Source: Hyphomonas sp. UBA5111 (GTDB lineage: Bacteria; Pseudomonadota; Alphaproteobacteria; Caulobacterales; Hyphomonadaceae). From it: a stretch of 7,394 bases of DNA. The position numbers and the translations under genes are program-made. The DNA is taken from positions 1 through 7,394 of the forward strand of contig DHZF01000003.1 of assembly GCA_002414505.1 (NCBI GenBank), in the 5' to 3' direction. Below the pieces are notes generated by a model, which did not search any database, had not been told where the DNA came from, and saw only the letters and a list, made by a program, of their open reading frames with translations. Every line of letters begins with the position of its first letter. Positions within the stretch are counted from its first letter, which is position 1. Below, piece by piece: positions 6,040-7,394 of the stretch.

Positions 6040-7394
6040 TTATTGCAACAATGGGGACCAGGCCGGGTCGGAAGCGTCCGTCTGGGTCATCATTCTGCGC
6101 TCATTCCGGCCCGAAAGATCGACTGACCAGAGCTGGGGTCCGGCGCCGGGACGGCTTTCGCGGAAATAAACGATCACGCGGCCGTTTGGCGACCAGTCCG
6201 GGCCCTCATCGAGATACGATTCGGTCAGCAGGCGCTCGCCTTTGCCGTCGGTTCCGATCACGCCGATGTAGAATCGGCCGCCCAGTTGCTTGGTAAAGGC
6301 GACAAGGTCACCGCGGGGGCTCCAGACCGGCGTCGAATACTGGCCCTTGTTGAACGTGATCCGGCAGGCAACGTCACGCCCCCCCGACGGGCAGGTTCGC
6401 GGGCTGCCATCAGTGTTCATGATGTAGAGCTGCGGGCTGCCGCCTCGGTCGGAGGTGAACACGATGGCGCGTCCGTCTGGCGACATGGAGGGCGAGGTAT
6501 CGATCGCCGGATGATCCGTCAGGCGGCGCGACTGGCGCGTCTGCAGATTCATCAGGTAGATTTCCGAATTGCCGCCCTGAGCCTGGGTCAGCAGCACGCT
6601 TTCGCCATCGCGCGAGAAGCGCGGCGCAAAGGTCATGCCCGGGAAATTGCCAAGCAATTCCTGACGGCCGGTCTCGATATTGAAGAGATAGACGCGTGGG
6701 CGGCCCCCTTCATACGACATGTAGGTGATTTCCTGCGCCGAGGGGCTGAAGCGCGGGGTCAGCACAGTATTCGTTCCCGGTGTCAGGTATTGCTGATTCG
6801 CGCCGTCCGCATCCATGATGGCCAGACGCTTCACGCGCTCGGTCTTCGGACCGGTTTCCGCGATATAGACGATGCGCGTATCGAAATACGGGTCTTCGCC
6901 GGTCAGGCGCGTATAGATGGAGTCGGCAATCTTGTGCGCGATCCGTCGCCAATTGTCCGGCGTCGTGGTCAGGCGGCGGCCGGGCTGGCCATTGATCCGC
7001 ATGACTTCCCCGCCATAGACGTCCCACAGGCGGAACGAGACGGCAATCTTGCCGTCTGGCAGTTCCTCATAGGCACCGACGACAAGGCCCTCGGTCTGGA
7101 TGATCCGCCAGTCCGGGAAGCGCGGCTGAACATCAATCGACAAATCCTTCTGGATGAAGGAAGCCGGGTTCTGGATGTCGAACAGGCCGGTCGATTCCAG
7201 ATCGGCGCGGACGACATCTGCGATGTCCTCTGCCATTTCGGCATTCGTGCCGCGGACTTCAAAGTCCGGAATGGCCAGCGGGGTCGGCTGGAAATTACCC
7301 TCGTCCACGCGGACCTGCAGCTGCGCAGCTGCAGGCATGGCGAGACCGATGGGTATCATGAGGGCCAGCATCAAGGCTGTCAGGATACGGGTCA
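6040..7394 (-). CDS. tolB: Tol-Pal system protein TolB (start codon just outside window)
   Basis: TolB is the periplasmic partner that binds Pal and TolA and is used by the Tol motor to mobilise Pal. The frame is open to the window edge, where the last bases on the minus strand read TG-ACC-CGT. The start is almost certainly an ATG whose A is one base outside, giving a 451-residue precursor. This start supplies the missing positively charged signal-peptide head (MTRILTALMLAL..., cleavage after PAAA at 24); starting at TTG 7374 or ATG 7371 would lose it. An alpha/beta N-terminal domain (about 25-160) precedes a six-bladed propeller marked by PD40-type repeats at about 213 (RFSPSAQEITYMS), 257 (RFSRDGESVLLT), 301 (SMSPDGRAIVFTSDRGG), 355 (VWSPRGDLVAFT), 398 (DWSPNGRVIVYF) and 443 (AWSP). 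The interval between repeats 3 and 4 is about ten residues longer than the others and holds two cysteines (335, 344). It is followed by an intrinsic terminator and pal. Confidence 0.97.
   Translation of the reverse strand, partial: TRILTALMLALMIPIGLAMPAAAQLQVRVDEGNFQPTPLAIPDFEVRGTNAEMAEDIADVVRADLESTGLFDIQNPASFIQKDLSIDVQPRFPDWRIIQTEGLVVGAYEELPDGKIAVSFRLWDVYGGEVMRINGQPGRRLTTTPDNWRRIAHKIADSIYTRLTGEDPYFDTRIVYIAETGPKTERVKRLAIMDADGANQQYLTPGTNTVLTPRFSPSAQEITYMSYEGGRPRVYLFNIETGRQELLGNFPGMTFAPRFSRDGESVLLTQAQGGNSEIYLMNLQTRQSRRLTDHPAIDTSPSMSPDGRAIVFTSDRGGSPQLYIMNTDGSPRTCPSGGRDVACRITFNKGQYSTPVWSPRGDLVAFTKQLGGRFYIGVIGTDGKGERLLTESYLDEGPDWSPNGRVIVYFRESRPGAGPQLWSVDLSGRNERRMMTQTDASDPAWSPLLQ

Noticed and set aside
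1..7394. Search for CRISPR repeats, insertion sequences, attachment sites, tRNA or rRNA genes
   Set aside because: No regularly spaced repeats, transposase-like frames, long terminal inverted repeats or cloverleaf-like segments were seen by eye.

Overview
The window is a stretch of alphaproteobacterial chromosome carrying the distal part of the tol-pal cell-envelope locus followed by tilS and ftsH. The order tolB-pal-cpoB(ybgF)-tilS-ftsH, all on the minus strand, is an arrangement known from many Alphaproteobacteria. The high GC content, the Pal signature GNCDERGTREYNLALGERR and the overall protein style would fit a Caulobacterales/Hyphomonadales-type organism. That finer placement is an impression from the sequence, not a computed result.

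Layout in transcription order (minus strand, right to left): tolB (its start codon probably lies one base beyond the right edge) ends in an intrinsic terminator. A 225-bp spacer follows with a candidate promoter and a small palindrome, then pal. A second strong intrinsic terminator sits in the 99-bp pal-cpoB gap. cpoB and tilS are tightly coupled (15-nt gap). A 92-bp AT-rich gap leads to ftsH, which ends in a third intrinsic terminator. After about 210 non-coding bases comes a GNAT acetyltransferase gene. At the far left, on the plus strand and converging on it with a 9-nt gap, is a small two-TM membrane protein of unknown function.

How the genes work together: TolB, Pal and CpoB are periplasmic or outer-membrane parts of the trans-envelope Tol-Pal machine, which holds the outer membrane to peptidoglycan and draws it in at division; TolQ, TolR and TolA would be encoded just outside the right edge. 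TilS makes lysidine in tRNA-Ile2 and FtsH is the inner-membrane AAA+ metalloprotease. Both are housekeeping functions linked to tol-pal by conserved synteny rather than by pathway. Three intrinsic terminators divide the locus into separately tuned units (tolB | pal | cpoB-tilS-ftsH | GNAT), so pal can be made in excess.

I do not see an undescribed defence, mobile or RNA-based system here. There is no CRISPR array, insertion sequence, tRNA or rRNA, and no stretch over 300 bases lacks a gene. The points worth a second look are the internal terminators, the pal upstream region, a cysteine-bearing insertion in the TolB propeller, and the unassigned small membrane protein.
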